NCBI GenBank assembly: GCA_028704125.1
Contig: JAQVLM010000226.1
Span: 1-5,788, forward strand
Direction of reading: 5' to 3'
Source: Opitutales bacterium
Lineage (GTDB): Bacteria > Verrucomicrobiota > Verrucomicrobiia > Opitutales > JAFGAQ01
DNA: 5,788 nucleotides
Numbering within the stretch: position 1 is the stretch's first letter; every line of letters starts with the position of its first letter. Below are positions 1 through 5,788 of this stretch, piece after piece. A model generated the notes under the pieces. It ran no database searches. It saw only the letters and a list, made by a program, of their open reading frames with translations, and was not told where the DNA came from. The translations under genes and the position numbers were made by a program.

Positions 1-81
1 TGCCGCCCCAGGGGATGCCCTCAATAAGAACCCTGGATGCGTCAAATTGTTGCCACACGCATGAATTCTCCAATATCGCCA

Positions 82-110
82 TTGACCAAACCCACGATTC
101 TGACTTGCAT
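82..110 (+). promoter_or_regulatory. weak sigma-70-like promoter candidate for aroF
   Basis: TTGACC at 82-87 matches five of six bases of the -35 consensus. It is followed after 17 nt by TTGCAT at 105-110, which matches only three of six bases of the -10 consensus. The position would give a 5' leader of roughly 40 nt before the preferred aroF start at 158. The spacing is ideal but the -10 box is poor, so this could be chance. No attenuator-like hairpin or operator repeat was seen next to it. Confidence 0.22.
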
Positions 111-157
111 CGCATCCAATGGGGTCGCTCGTAGCCCCTGTTTTCATCTATGCAGTC

Positions 158-1183
158 ATGATCATTTGTAAGGAGCCCAAACTGACCGACGCTCAACTCG
201 CCGAGGTCCAACAGATTGTCGCCGAGTTCGGCTGCACCATCCAAGTCATCGTCGGGGCTCACCGCTGCGTCTACGCCATTCTCGGGGATGAGCAACACGA
301 ACTGATGTTCAACCGCCTCCACGGGCTGGACTACGTGGATCGCGTCGATCGCATCCAATCGCCCTACAAGCTCATGGACCGCCGGGGCCAACTCGCCACG
401 CACACGGCATCCATCGGGTCGTGGGAAATGGGCAAGGGCACACTCTATATCGCAGGCCCCTGCACCGTGGATCCGAAGAACCCGCAAGCCCTTTTCGAAA
501 CTGCGCATGCATTGAAGGAAATCGGGGTTCATGTCCTCCGTGGGGGAGTCTGGAAACCCCGCACTATCCCCTACGCATTCCAGGGAGACGTCAAAAGCCT
601 CGAACTTATGGTCGAAGCCCGTGCAAGAACCGGACTTCCACTGAACATCGAGGTAATGGACTCCGAACAGCTCGATTTGGCAATCGATGCCAAAGTCGAT
701 ATGCTTCAAATCGGAACCCGTAACGCACTGAACTATTCCCTGCTCAAAGATATCGGAAGGAAGACACAGGGGCGCAAAGTTTGCGTTCTACTCAAGAGAG
801 GACGTCACATGGCGCCCATCGACGAGTTTATTGCCGCATCCGAATACATCGTCGCCAACGGTAATCCAAACGTCTTCCTTTGCCCACGGGGAACCGTTCC
901 CGAATTGCAGGGACTGAGGAACCATCCAGATGAGTCGATCATTCCACTGCTGAAGGACAAAACCTGGGCGCCAGTGGTTTACGACCCGTCCCACGCAGTC
1001 GGTAGATCCGCATTTGTCCCGCAGGCCGCCTTGGCATCGATAGTATATGGAGCCGATGGAATCTGCGTGGAGTGTCATATCAAGCCATCTGAGGGAATCG
1101 GCGATGATCCGAAGCAAGCCATCACCCCTCAGCGTATGCAGAAGCTCATGGCCGACATCGCGCACGTGCGCCAGGTCCTTTAG
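158..1183 (+). CDS. aroF: 3-deoxy-7-phosphoheptulonate synthase (DAHP synthase, type I-beta)
   Basis: This cytoplasmic enzyme condenses phosphoenolpyruvate and erythrose 4-phosphate to DAHP, the first step of the shikimate pathway to aromatic amino acids. The protein has 341 residues, close to the Thermotoga maritima type I-beta enzyme. Residues 1 to about 75 form the ferredoxin-like/ACT-like regulatory segment, which in relatives binds Tyr or Phe for feedback control. The barrel follows, with GPC (100-102), GGVWKPRT (129-136, PEP/phosphate binding), QIGTRNALN (184-192), LLKRG (211-215), CPRGT (242-246) and DPSHA (276-280). Expected metal ligands are Cys102, His279, Glu305 and Asp317. An in-frame ATG at 119 would add 13 residues. 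The ATG at 158 is preferred because its N-terminus (MIICKEPK) lines up with the family start. No Shine-Dalgarno sequence precedes either ATG. The gene is convergent with the TonB operon and has no functional link to it. The function is secure; the exact start is less so. Confidence 0.95.
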   Translation: MIICKEPKLTDAQLAEVQQIVAEFGCTIQVIVGAHRCVYAILGDEQHELMFNRLHGLDYVDRVDRIQSPYKLMDRRGQLATHTASIGSWEMGKGTLYIAGPCTVDPKNPQALFETAHALKEIGVHVLRGGVWKPRTIPYAFQGDVKSLELMVEARARTGLPLNIEVMDSEQLDLAIDAKVDMLQIGTRNALNYSLLKDIGRKTQGRKVCVLLKRGRHMAPIDEFIAASEYIVANGNPNVFLCPRGTVPELQGLRNHPDESIIPLLKDKTWAPVVYDPSHAVGRSAFVPQAALASIVYGADGICVECHIKPSEGIGDDPKQAITPQRMQKLMADIAHVRQVL

Positions 1184-1502
1184 ACTCCGAATAACCTTAT
1201 TCCGGTATAGGAACATTCAACCGATTCAACAGCGTGTTCTCCGGCGTTGACGCATGGGTCGGCGACCGCATTGCTTACGGATGTTAGGTGTGTCCGTTTA
1301 CACCCAATCCAATATTCGAGGGAGTCCGGCGCACCAAAGCCACAGTCACCCGCAGCGACTCACCGCCTCGCTCGTGGGCCGTAATTACATCCATCTGATC
1401 CGGGTGGTGCCATGCTCCGGAGATCCCCAGATTACTTCGCGGATAACAGAAAAGGCCGCCTCCCAATGGAAGGCGACCTCTTTGAAAAACCACAAAGCCG
1501 AT
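1184..1502. other. spacer between convergent aroF and TPR gene
   Basis: These 319 bases separate the two convergent stop codons. The side near the TPR gene holds the operon terminator. Just after the aroF stop, 1187-1205 can form a short AT-rich stem (CCGAATA with TATTCCGG, one bulged C), but no T-run follows, so it is a poor terminator. A 5-bp hairpin at 1287-1304 (GGTGT/ACACC) is within chance expectation. No tRNA-like cloverleaf, repeat array or convincing small gene was seen. Open frames here have no ribosome binding site, and one overlaps the terminator hairpin. Confidence 0.6.
1447..1483 (-). terminator. rho-independent terminator of the exbB-exbD-tonB-TPR operon
   Basis: Read on the minus strand, the hairpin begins 19 nt after the TPR stop codon. 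The core stem is AGGCG (1471-1475) with CGCCT (1457-1461) around a 9-nt loop. It is extended past one A/C mismatch by G-C and A-T pairs out to 1450/1483, with one bulged base. On the minus strand the stem ends in CCTTTT followed by CTGTT, giving the U-rich tail. On the plus strand the T-run is interrupted and lies 300 nt past aroF, so it is a weaker terminator in that direction. Confidence 0.8.
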
Positions 1503-2891
1503 TTACAATACTGCGGCAGCACGCTGCACGCGAACGAGGAAGTCCTCGACGTATTCCCTGAAGTTGATGCTCTGAGCATTCTTCAACAGGGGAACCGCTT
1601 CTTTAAACTTACGCTGCGATACGAGCAACTGAGCATGCTGCACATAGGCATCAGCCGCCACTTCGCGGATATTCTCGGCGCGTTCGAAGAGGAACACAGC
1701 CTTCTGATAATCCGGCTCCGGCGTACGATTGCGATAGTAAAGCGCCAGTTCAATGAGAGCCTGTCCGTTCATCGGATCTTCTTCGACAACCTTCTCAAGG
1801 ATCACGGCCGCACCTTCAGAGTCACCCAGAGCACGCTTCGAGCGGGCTTCCAGCACCAGGAGCTGGATGTTTTCCGGAGTCTGAATGTCGCGGGAGAAAC
1901 GCTGCCGAATCTTACCCACAAGCTCAATCGCTTCGTTGAACGAGCCCACCTGCGCCAATGCGGTTGCGGCACGGAACATGTTCTCATACTTCGCGTCTCC
2001 CTTTTCCATGGCGCGCTGATAAGCGCTGTATGCCACATCGTAGAGGCCGCTGTTCATGTAAATGTTCGCGAGCAACTCCACACTGTCGGCCTTTGCCCGG
2101 CCCATGCGCTCCACAATCTCGAGGTTCTTCGCAGCATCAAGCGGGCGCTCCAGTCCCACGTAGTTATTCGCCTGGAACAGCCAGTAATCCACATTGTTCG
2201 GATCTTCCTGCAGCAGGCTATTCAACAAAACATTGGCTTCCTTGAAACGCTCCTGCATCTGCATGGCCTTCAAAAGACCCAGCTTCCAGTCCTTTTTCTG
2301 CGGCTCAAGCATCACCGCCATACGATAGGCGCTTTCAGCCGCAACGTAATCTTCCGTGTAAAGGTGAATCACCCCAAGCATACCGTAGGAATTTCCCGAT
2401 ACTTCGCCCAGATCGATAGTCTTGCTGAGTGGATCGAGGGCCTTCTTGTAGTTTCCCTGCTGCATGTAGATCAGTGACAGGTTTTTCAATGCCTTGCGGT
2501 AGCGGGGGAACTTCCTCACAGCTTCCACGTATTGAGCTTCAGCCTGAGCCATCCTGTCTTCCTGCAGGTAGAGCGTTCCCAATACAAAATGCACTCCAGC
2601 TGTAGCATTACTGCTGGCCGCCATTTTTTCCAGAGGCGCGATAGCGGCCGATTGGGTCGGTCCCTGCAGCAACGGCGCCACAACTTCCTTCAACTGAACT
2701 TTCTCATCATTTGAAAAGTCCGGTTCAACCCCTTCCAAAGGTGCGTAGGATCCCACGAAGCTCTTGATGAACGCGGGATCGCTCCACATCTGCTTCGAGA
2801 CCTCATTGAAGGTGGGTCGATCCAGTGGGAGCTGAGCCGAAAGGCCAACGCCCATCGAGGTAATGGCGGTTAAGACTAAGATTTTTTTCAT
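1503..2891 (-). CDS. secreted tetratricopeptide (TPR) repeat protein of the TonB operon
   Basis: The product has 462 residues. Residues 1-19 form a signal peptide: lysines at 2-3, a hydrophobic core, and a likely cleavage after LSA before Gln20. No lipobox cysteine is present, so a soluble periplasmic protein is expected. From about residue 97 to 446 there are about ten helical TPR-type units. The clearest lie at 97-130, 131-164, 166-198, 268-300 and 341-374, with typical Gly/Tyr/Ala positions and Pro near the unit ends (EPQ, EDPNN, EDPMN). Residues 20-95 are not repeat-like. TPRs bind other proteins, and TPR genes often follow TonB2-type exbB-exbD-tonB clusters, so an accessory role in assembly or receptor coupling is likely but unproven. 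The start lies 13 nt after the tonB stop and has no Shine-Dalgarno sequence, which suggests translational coupling to tonB. It is the last gene of the operon. Confidence 0.92.
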   Translation of the reverse strand: MKKILVLTAITSMGVGLSAQLPLDRPTFNEVSKQMWSDPAFIKSFVGSYAPLEGVEPDFSNDEKVQLKEVVAPLLQGPTQSAAIAPLEKMAASSNATAGVHFVLGTLYLQEDRMAQAEAQYVEAVRKFPRYRKALKNLSLIYMQQGNYKKALDPLSKTIDLGEVSGNSYGMLGVIHLYTEDYVAAESAYRMAVMLEPQKKDWKLGLLKAMQMQERFKEANVLLNSLLQEDPNNVDYWLFQANNYVGLERPLDAAKNLEIVERMGRAKADSVELLANIYMNSGLYDVAYSAYQRAMEKGDAKYENMFRAATALAQVGSFNEAIELVGKIRQRFSRDIQTPENIQLLVLEARSKRALGDSEGAAVILEKVVEEDPMNGQALIELALYYRNRTPEPDYQKAVFLFERAENIREVAADAYVQHAQLLVSQRKFKEAVPLLKNAQSINFREYVEDFLVRVQRAAAVL

Positions 2892-2904
2892 GGTTTTCTA
2901 AAGG

Positions 2905-3567
2905 TTAACGGGGGGTAAATACGAGAGGAGCGCGCACACGGACTTTCACCGCTTTGCCGCCTTGTTTTCCTGGTGTGAACTTCCAGCGACGGATCGCATC
3001 CAAAGCGGGACGATCAAAATCGGGATGATCCGTCCGGGTGACACGCGGATTCAACACATTGCCCTGTTGGTCAACGATGAATTCGATGTCAACACGTCCC
3101 CCGATCTTACGGCGCTTCAACTCCGCAGGGTAAATCGGCTCGATCTGGCGAACCGGACGGGGTTTTTCTTCAACGTCTTCGATTTCGAAGATCATTTCGG
3201 TAACATCCGTCATCATGTCATCGAGTCCCAAATCCATCGAAAATCCCGCCATCGAATCGGTGGCGAATCCCGGATTCAACGCCATTTCCAACTGGTCCAA
3301 GGACAATTTTGGCGGCTCTTTGTCGATTTCAAGTTCCTCACGCTTTTCTTCCTTCTTGGGAGGAGGAGGTGCCTCAACTTCCATCGCAGGAGGTGGGGGA
3401 ATCACAAAGGTCATCTCGGCCAAACGCGTCGGATCCTTCAAACCCGTGGAAATCGCTTGGATCATCGGAATCATCACAAACAACGCCAAAGCCGACAACA
3501 ACCCCAACCCTACCGGGGTGTTCAGTTTATCAAGTACCTTGGCGGACATCGTTTCTTCTTCGTTCAT
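2905..3567 (-). CDS. tonB: TonB energy transducer
   Basis: TonB carries energy from the inner-membrane ExbB/ExbD complex to TonB-dependent receptors in the outer membrane. The product has 220 residues. It has a short cytoplasmic tail, one membrane anchor at about 18-40, and proline clusters at 57-60 and 67-70 in the periplasmic linker. A Lys/Glu-rich stretch follows at 71-86, then an acidic, Met-rich segment at about 91-135. The C-terminal TonB domain spans about 140-219, with YPAEL (146-150), GGRVDIEF (156-163), D-x-x-GNV (166-171) and RRWKFTP (193-199). The size resembles TonB2-type proteins, and the SHLS motif of classical E. coli TonB anchors is absent. The reading frame is open further upstream to a start at 3666 that would overlap exbD. 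The ATG at 3567 is preferred because AAAGGGAG precedes it by 9 nt and it sits 22 nt after the exbD stop. A second ATG at 3549 is possible. Confidence 0.94.
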   Translation of the reverse strand: MNEEETMSAKVLDKLNTPVGLGLLSALALFVMIPMIQAISTGLKDPTRLAEMTFVIPPPPAMEVEAPPPPKKEEKREELEIDKEPPKLSLDQLEMALNPGFATDSMAGFSMDLGLDDMMTDVTEMIFEIEDVEEKPRPVRQIEPIYPAELKRRKIGGRVDIEFIVDQQGNVLNPRVTRTDHPDFDRPALDAIRRWKFTPGKQGGKAVKVRVRAPLVFTPR

Positions 3568-3576
3568 CTTGATTGT

Positions 3577-3584
3577 CTCCCTTT
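3577..3584 (-). promoter_or_regulatory. ribosome binding site that fixes the tonB start
   Basis: AAAGGGAG on the minus strand ends 9 nt before the ATG at 3567, inside the 22-nt gap after the second exbD. It is among the best Shine-Dalgarno sequences in the window and argues against longer tonB starts that would overlap exbD. Confidence 0.75.
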
Positions 3585-3589
3585 GATAC

Positions 3590-3991
3590 TCACCTGAAAG
3601 TCGAGAAGCTGATCTTCTTCGCACCCGCCAGTTTGGCTTCCATATATACCTGCCGGAAGATTCCATGGCTGGATTCCTTATCCGCTTGAATGATCACGGG
3701 CAAGTCGTCCTGCATCACCAAGCTTCGGACCACATTCCGCACACCCTGCACACCAATGTCGCGGCCACCATAGACCACCTTGTTCTCAGGGCTGATCGCG
3801 ATCAAGATGCTGTTCTTCTCCAACCGAATCGAACTACGAGCGTCGGGACGTACCACGTCAATCCCCGCTTCCTCGACGAATACCGTGGTTACAATAAAGA
3901 AGATCAACAAAATGAACACGCAGTCGATCATGGGCGAGAGGTCGATTGAGACATCATCGTCATCCGATTCTGAACTGTTTCTACTTAACAT
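3590..3991 (-). CDS. exbD: ExbD-type biopolymer transport protein, second copy
   Basis: ExbD is the peptidoglycan-facing stator partner of ExbB and couples proton flow to TonB movement. The product has 133 residues: an acidic cytoplasmic N-terminus (DDDD at 10-13), one transmembrane helix at about 22-39, and a periplasmic ExbD domain to the end. Asp23 in PMIDC corresponds to the protonatable Asp25 of E. coli ExbD. Conserved family positions include YGGRDIG (74-80) and the C-terminal GAKKISF. Residues 16-41 are identical to residues 15-40 of the preceding ExbD, while the periplasmic domains differ strongly. The start lies 48 nt after the stop of the other exbD, with GGAG 11 nt before the ATG. 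Function as a family member is secure; whether it pairs with the same ExbB as its neighbour cannot be seen. Confidence 0.95.
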   Translation of the reverse strand: MLSRNSSESDDDDVSIDLSPMIDCVFILLIFFIVTTVFVEEAGIDVVRPDARSSIRLEKNSILIAISPENKVVYGGRDIGVQGVRNVVRSLVMQDDLPVIIQADKESSHGIFRQVYMEAKLAGAKKISFSTFR

Positions 3992-4039
3992 ACTTCCAAT
4001 TTCTCCATGAAGGCCCGTATCACTGGACCCCTTGATTGG

Positions 4040-4435
4040 CTATTTGAAACTGATTTTCGAAGCACCGGTCAACCGGACCTCACCATAGACCCGCGCAAAA
4101 ACGTCGTGCCGGGCCTTCTCGCCACCCTGAATCAGAATGGGAGCCTCCGGATCCTGAGCCAGTGACTGCTTGACAATCGCCTGCACCCCGTCAATTCCGA
4201 TGTCCCGTCCATTGTAATAGACGGTATTGTCATCCCGAACCTCAATAGTAGTGATCTGGACATTCAAGTCGGAAGCGGGTCCCCCGCTATCTGGCTTATT
4301 CACTTCGAAACCGCTCTCCTCAACGAACACCGTGGTGACGATGAAGAAGATGAGCAAAATGAACACACAGTCGATCATGGGTGACAAATCGATCCGGACA
4401 CTGTCCTCTGCATCTGATAGTCTTCTACCTAACAT
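4040..4435 (-). CDS. exbD: ExbD-type biopolymer transport protein, first copy
   Basis: This is a 131-residue inner-membrane ExbD protein with a short charged cytoplasmic tail, one transmembrane helix at about 21-38 and a periplasmic domain. Asp22 in PMIDC is the expected proton-carrying residue, followed by a cysteine that is also present in the other copy. YYNGRDIG (68-75) and the C-terminal GASKISFK match the sister protein's layout. The linker after the helix (about 41-60, with GGPASD) and the rest of the domain differ from the sister. The ATG lies 27 nt after the exbB stop and is preceded by TGAGGAA with a 6-nt gap, which supports this start. A heterodimeric ExbD pair around one ExbB ring is possible, as is use of separate complexes. 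Confidence 0.95.
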   Translation of the reverse strand: MLGRRLSDAEDSVRIDLSPMIDCVFILLIFFIVTTVFVEESGFEVNKPDSGGPASDLNVQITTIEVRDDNTVYYNGRDIGIDGVQAIVKQSLAQDPEAPILIQGGEKARHDVFARVYGEVRLTGASKISFK

Positions 4436-4441
4436 GGCATA

Positions 4442-4448
4442 TTCCTCA
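4442..4448 (-). promoter_or_regulatory. ribosome binding site of first exbD
   Basis: TGAGGAA on the minus strand stands 6 nt before the ATG at 4435. It supports that start over the ATG at 4440, which lies in another frame and meets a stop after two codons. Confidence 0.65.
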
Positions 4449-4462
4449 TTTCGATTTGGGCG

Positions 4463-5056
4463 TTATTCTTCCACGCGACTGCCGATGATCAAGCCTTCCA
4501 TCCGGTTCAAAGAGTCTTGGATTGCACGGGTGCGACGGCGGACAATCAGGGCCAGAAACAAACCCGGCAACGCGATCATGAGTCCCGTCTGGGTGGTGAT
4601 CAAAGCAGTGGAGATTCCCTTTGAAACCATGTCCACGGTCTGATTTCCACCCGAGCTGGCGATGCCCTGAAAGGTGATCAACATCCCTTGCACCGTTCCC
4701 AATAAGCCCATCAGAGGAGCGGTTGCAACAAGCGACGACAGAAACTTGGACTTCCGTTCAACGTCTGCCAATGCGCTCTCCCTAAATTCAAAGAAGCGGC
4801 GACGCACCGAATCCGCTGAACCTTGCCAAGGCCGGGTATAGCGGATGACTTCACCCGCAGAACCCTCCGCACTGTCCGGGTTGTTCACCCATTCCAGCCA
4901 GAGGTCCTCCTGATCTGTGTCGATCTTCTTTGCCTTGAGATACTTGAGCATCCCAAATGCAATCACGAATATATAGGCCGCCAGCGCAAACAGCGGGATC
5001 ATCACAATCCCACCACTCACCCAGTTTCCCCATATCGTTTCGATAAGATAATTCAT
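4463..5056 (-). CDS. exbB: MotA/TolQ/ExbB proton channel family protein, short form
   Basis: ExbB forms the pentameric inner-membrane ring that surrounds ExbD and powers TonB. This 197-residue protein has the three-helix family layout: TM1 at about 14-37, a cytoplasmic domain at about 38-106, TM2 at about 107-130 and TM3 at about 147-172, with a basic segment (VRRRTR, 172-177) after TM3. The family signature APLMGLLGTVQG lies at 113-124 and GISTALITTQTGL at 147-159. Pore-lining threonines are at 121 and 155. At the position of the TM3 glutamate (E176 of E. coli ExbB) this protein has Thr150, unlike the upstream paralogue. The ATG lies 45 nt after the upstream gene's stop, with AAGG 8 nt before it. 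The short size and position match ExbB2 in TtpC-ExbB2-ExbD2-TonB2 clusters. Confidence 0.95.
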   Translation of the reverse strand: MNYLIETIWGNWVSGGIVMIPLFALAAYIFVIAFGMLKYLKAKKIDTDQEDLWLEWVNNPDSAEGSAGEVIRYTRPWQGSADSVRRRFFEFRESALADVERKSKFLSSLVATAPLMGLLGTVQGMLITFQGIASSGGNQTVDMVSKGISTALITTQTGLMIALPGLFLALIVRRRTRAIQDSLNRMEGLIIGSRVEE

Positions 5057-5101
5057 ATCCTGAGCCTTGCTGATTCTGTTATGAATTCGAATCCGTCGGC
5101 A

Positions 5102-5788
5102 TCAGTCTTCCTTGACGTCGTTCAGGAATACGATTGCGTTCTGTTCGAGCTGACCCCACTTTCCACGGGCCATGCGACTCAGGATCCCGTGGATGATCAG
5201 GGAAGGAATCGCCACAAACAAACCAAGCTCCGTGGTCACGAGTGCTTCCGAAATACCATCGGACAACTGCCGCGCATCGCCGGTTCCGAAGATCGTGATC
5301 AGTTTGAAAGTCTTGATCATCCCGACAACGGTTCCCAATAGCCCCATCAAAGGAGCAGCCGCGGCCACGATCCCGATGAAAGGAAGGAGACTTTCGAGCT
5401 TACGACGGGCAATGATGATCTTAACAGAAAGGTATTCTTCGATCAGGCTGCGGGGCTGATTGGCGTTTTCTACCGCTTCCTCAAACATCGCACCCGCAAT
5501 TCCCGGGAATCCACGGGCCTTCTGAAGTGCGCTTTCGGTATCCCCACGCTTCACATCTTCCGCTAGGTCCAAGACGAAATCGCCACTCGGCACACGGAAC
5601 GCGGTAACCTGCATGATCTTATAGATGGCAATCAGCAGCGCGGCAGAAGCAAGTCCCAGAATAAGGGATCCGACAAATCCACCCTTCTTAACGTGTGACA
5701 CAAAAGTATCTCTGTGACGTTCCACTTCAATCGCAGCACCCAAACTCGCGTCGAGCGGAAGCGATCCTTCCCCCTTATCGATGAGGTT
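5102..5788 (-). CDS. exbB: long MotA/TolQ/ExbB family protein, TtpC-like (5' end cut by window edge)
   Basis: The last 228 codons are visible and the frame stays open to the right edge, so the true start lies outside. An in-frame TTG at 5743 is internal: the residues before it (GEGSLPLDAS, visible positions 6-15) are typical of the stretch before TM1 in long TtpC-like proteins, which are usually about 450 residues with a signal peptide and a periplasmic coiled coil. Visible features are TM1 at about 38-58, a cytoplasmic domain, TM2 at about 135-160 with APLMGLLGTVVG (145-156), and TM3 at about 181-203 with SEALVTTELGLFVAIP (180-195). Thr153, Thr186 and Glu181 match the polar channel residues of E. 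coli ExbB. In Vibrio, TtpC is needed for TonB2-dependent transport together with ExbB2/ExbD2; the same role is inferred here. It is the first visible gene of the operon, and its promoter is not in the window. Confidence 0.92.
   Translation of the reverse strand, partial: NLIDKGEGSLPLDASLGAAIEVERHRDTFVSHVKKGGFVGSLILGLASAALLIAIYKIMQVTAFRVPSGDFVLDLAEDVKRGDTESALQKARGFPGIAGAMFEEAVENANQPRSLIEEYLSVKIIIARRKLESLLPFIGIVAAAAPLMGLLGTVVGMIKTFKLITIFGTGDARQLSDGISEALVTTELGLFVAIPSLIIHGILSRMARGKWGQLEQNAIVFLNDVKED

Noticed and set aside
119..157. Longer aroF start at 119
   Set aside because: The added 13 residues are not part of the family's N-terminal domain, which begins at the methionine encoded at 158. Still possible, as neither start has a Shine-Dalgarno sequence.
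1187..1205. Possible aroF terminator hairpin
   Set aside because: The stem is short and AT-rich with a bulge and a tiny loop, and no T-run follows.
788..1216. A 142-codon minus-strand frame opposite the aroF 3' half
   Set aside because: The aroF frame carries all catalytic motifs. The antisense translation shows no family features and has no convincing start context.
1284..1493. A 69-codon minus-strand frame just downstream of the TPR gene
   Set aside because: It contains the operon's terminator hairpin and T-run, has no ribosome binding site, and its translation is unrecognised.
1254..2477. A 407-codon open frame on the plus strand
   Set aside because: It lies almost wholly opposite the TPR gene, whose signal peptide, repeats and operon position are clear. 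Its protein is rich in His, Arg and Leu with no recognisable domain, as expected of an antisense frame, and it crosses the terminator hairpin.
2962..3597. A 211-codon plus-strand open frame opposite tonB
   Set aside because: It is a complementary-frame artefact: low-complexity Arg/His/Phe-rich translation, no domain, and tonB on the other strand has a full TonB C-terminal domain and ribosome binding site.
3568..3666. Longer tonB start at 3666
   Set aside because: It would overlap exbD by 77 nt and add an Arg-rich stretch before the anchor. The ATG at 3567 has a strong Shine-Dalgarno sequence in the intergenic gap.
3869..4393. Similar DNA in the two exbD genes as a direct repeat or mobile trace
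   Set aside because: The similarity follows the coding frame of the conserved helix and all differences are silent, so it reflects protein conservation between paralogues rather than a repeat element.

Overview
The window fits a Gram-negative bacterium with a TonB-energised outer membrane. The likely source is a member of the Verrucomicrobiota, perhaps an Opitutae-type lineage. That placement rests on gene order (two ExbB-type genes, two ExbD-type genes, tonB and a TPR gene in one run) and the general look of the proteins. It is an inference, not something the sequence proves.

Left part (1-1183, + strand): aroF, a type I-beta DAHP synthase that starts the shikimate pathway. It has an N-terminal ferredoxin-like/ACT-like regulatory segment and a complete TIM-barrel catalytic domain. 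The start is best placed at 158. A weak promoter candidate lies at 82-110. Positions 1-118 have no gene that can be assigned.

Middle (1184-1502): a 319-bp spacer between convergent genes. Its only clear feature is a hairpin plus T-run at 1447-1483, which is a good rho-independent terminator for the minus-strand operon.

Right part (1503-5788, - strand, read from right to left): a tight operon with gaps of 45, 27, 48, 22 and 13 nt. It encodes a long TtpC-like MotA/TolQ/ExbB protein (cut by the right edge), a short ExbB, two ExbD proteins, a TonB energy transducer and a secreted TPR protein. Together they form a TonB2-like energy-transducing complex: ExbB/ExbD use the proton motive force, TonB passes the energy to outer-membrane TonB-dependent receptors, and the periplasmic TPR protein is probably an accessory. 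The layout resembles the Vibrio TtpC-ExbB2-ExbD2-TonB2-TPR clusters, with a second ExbD added. The operon continues past the right edge.

There is no sign of mobile elements, CRISPR arrays, RNA genes or a clearly new system. The points worth a second look are the paired, diverged stator proteins, the loss of the TM3 glutamate in the short ExbB, and several start-site corrections.
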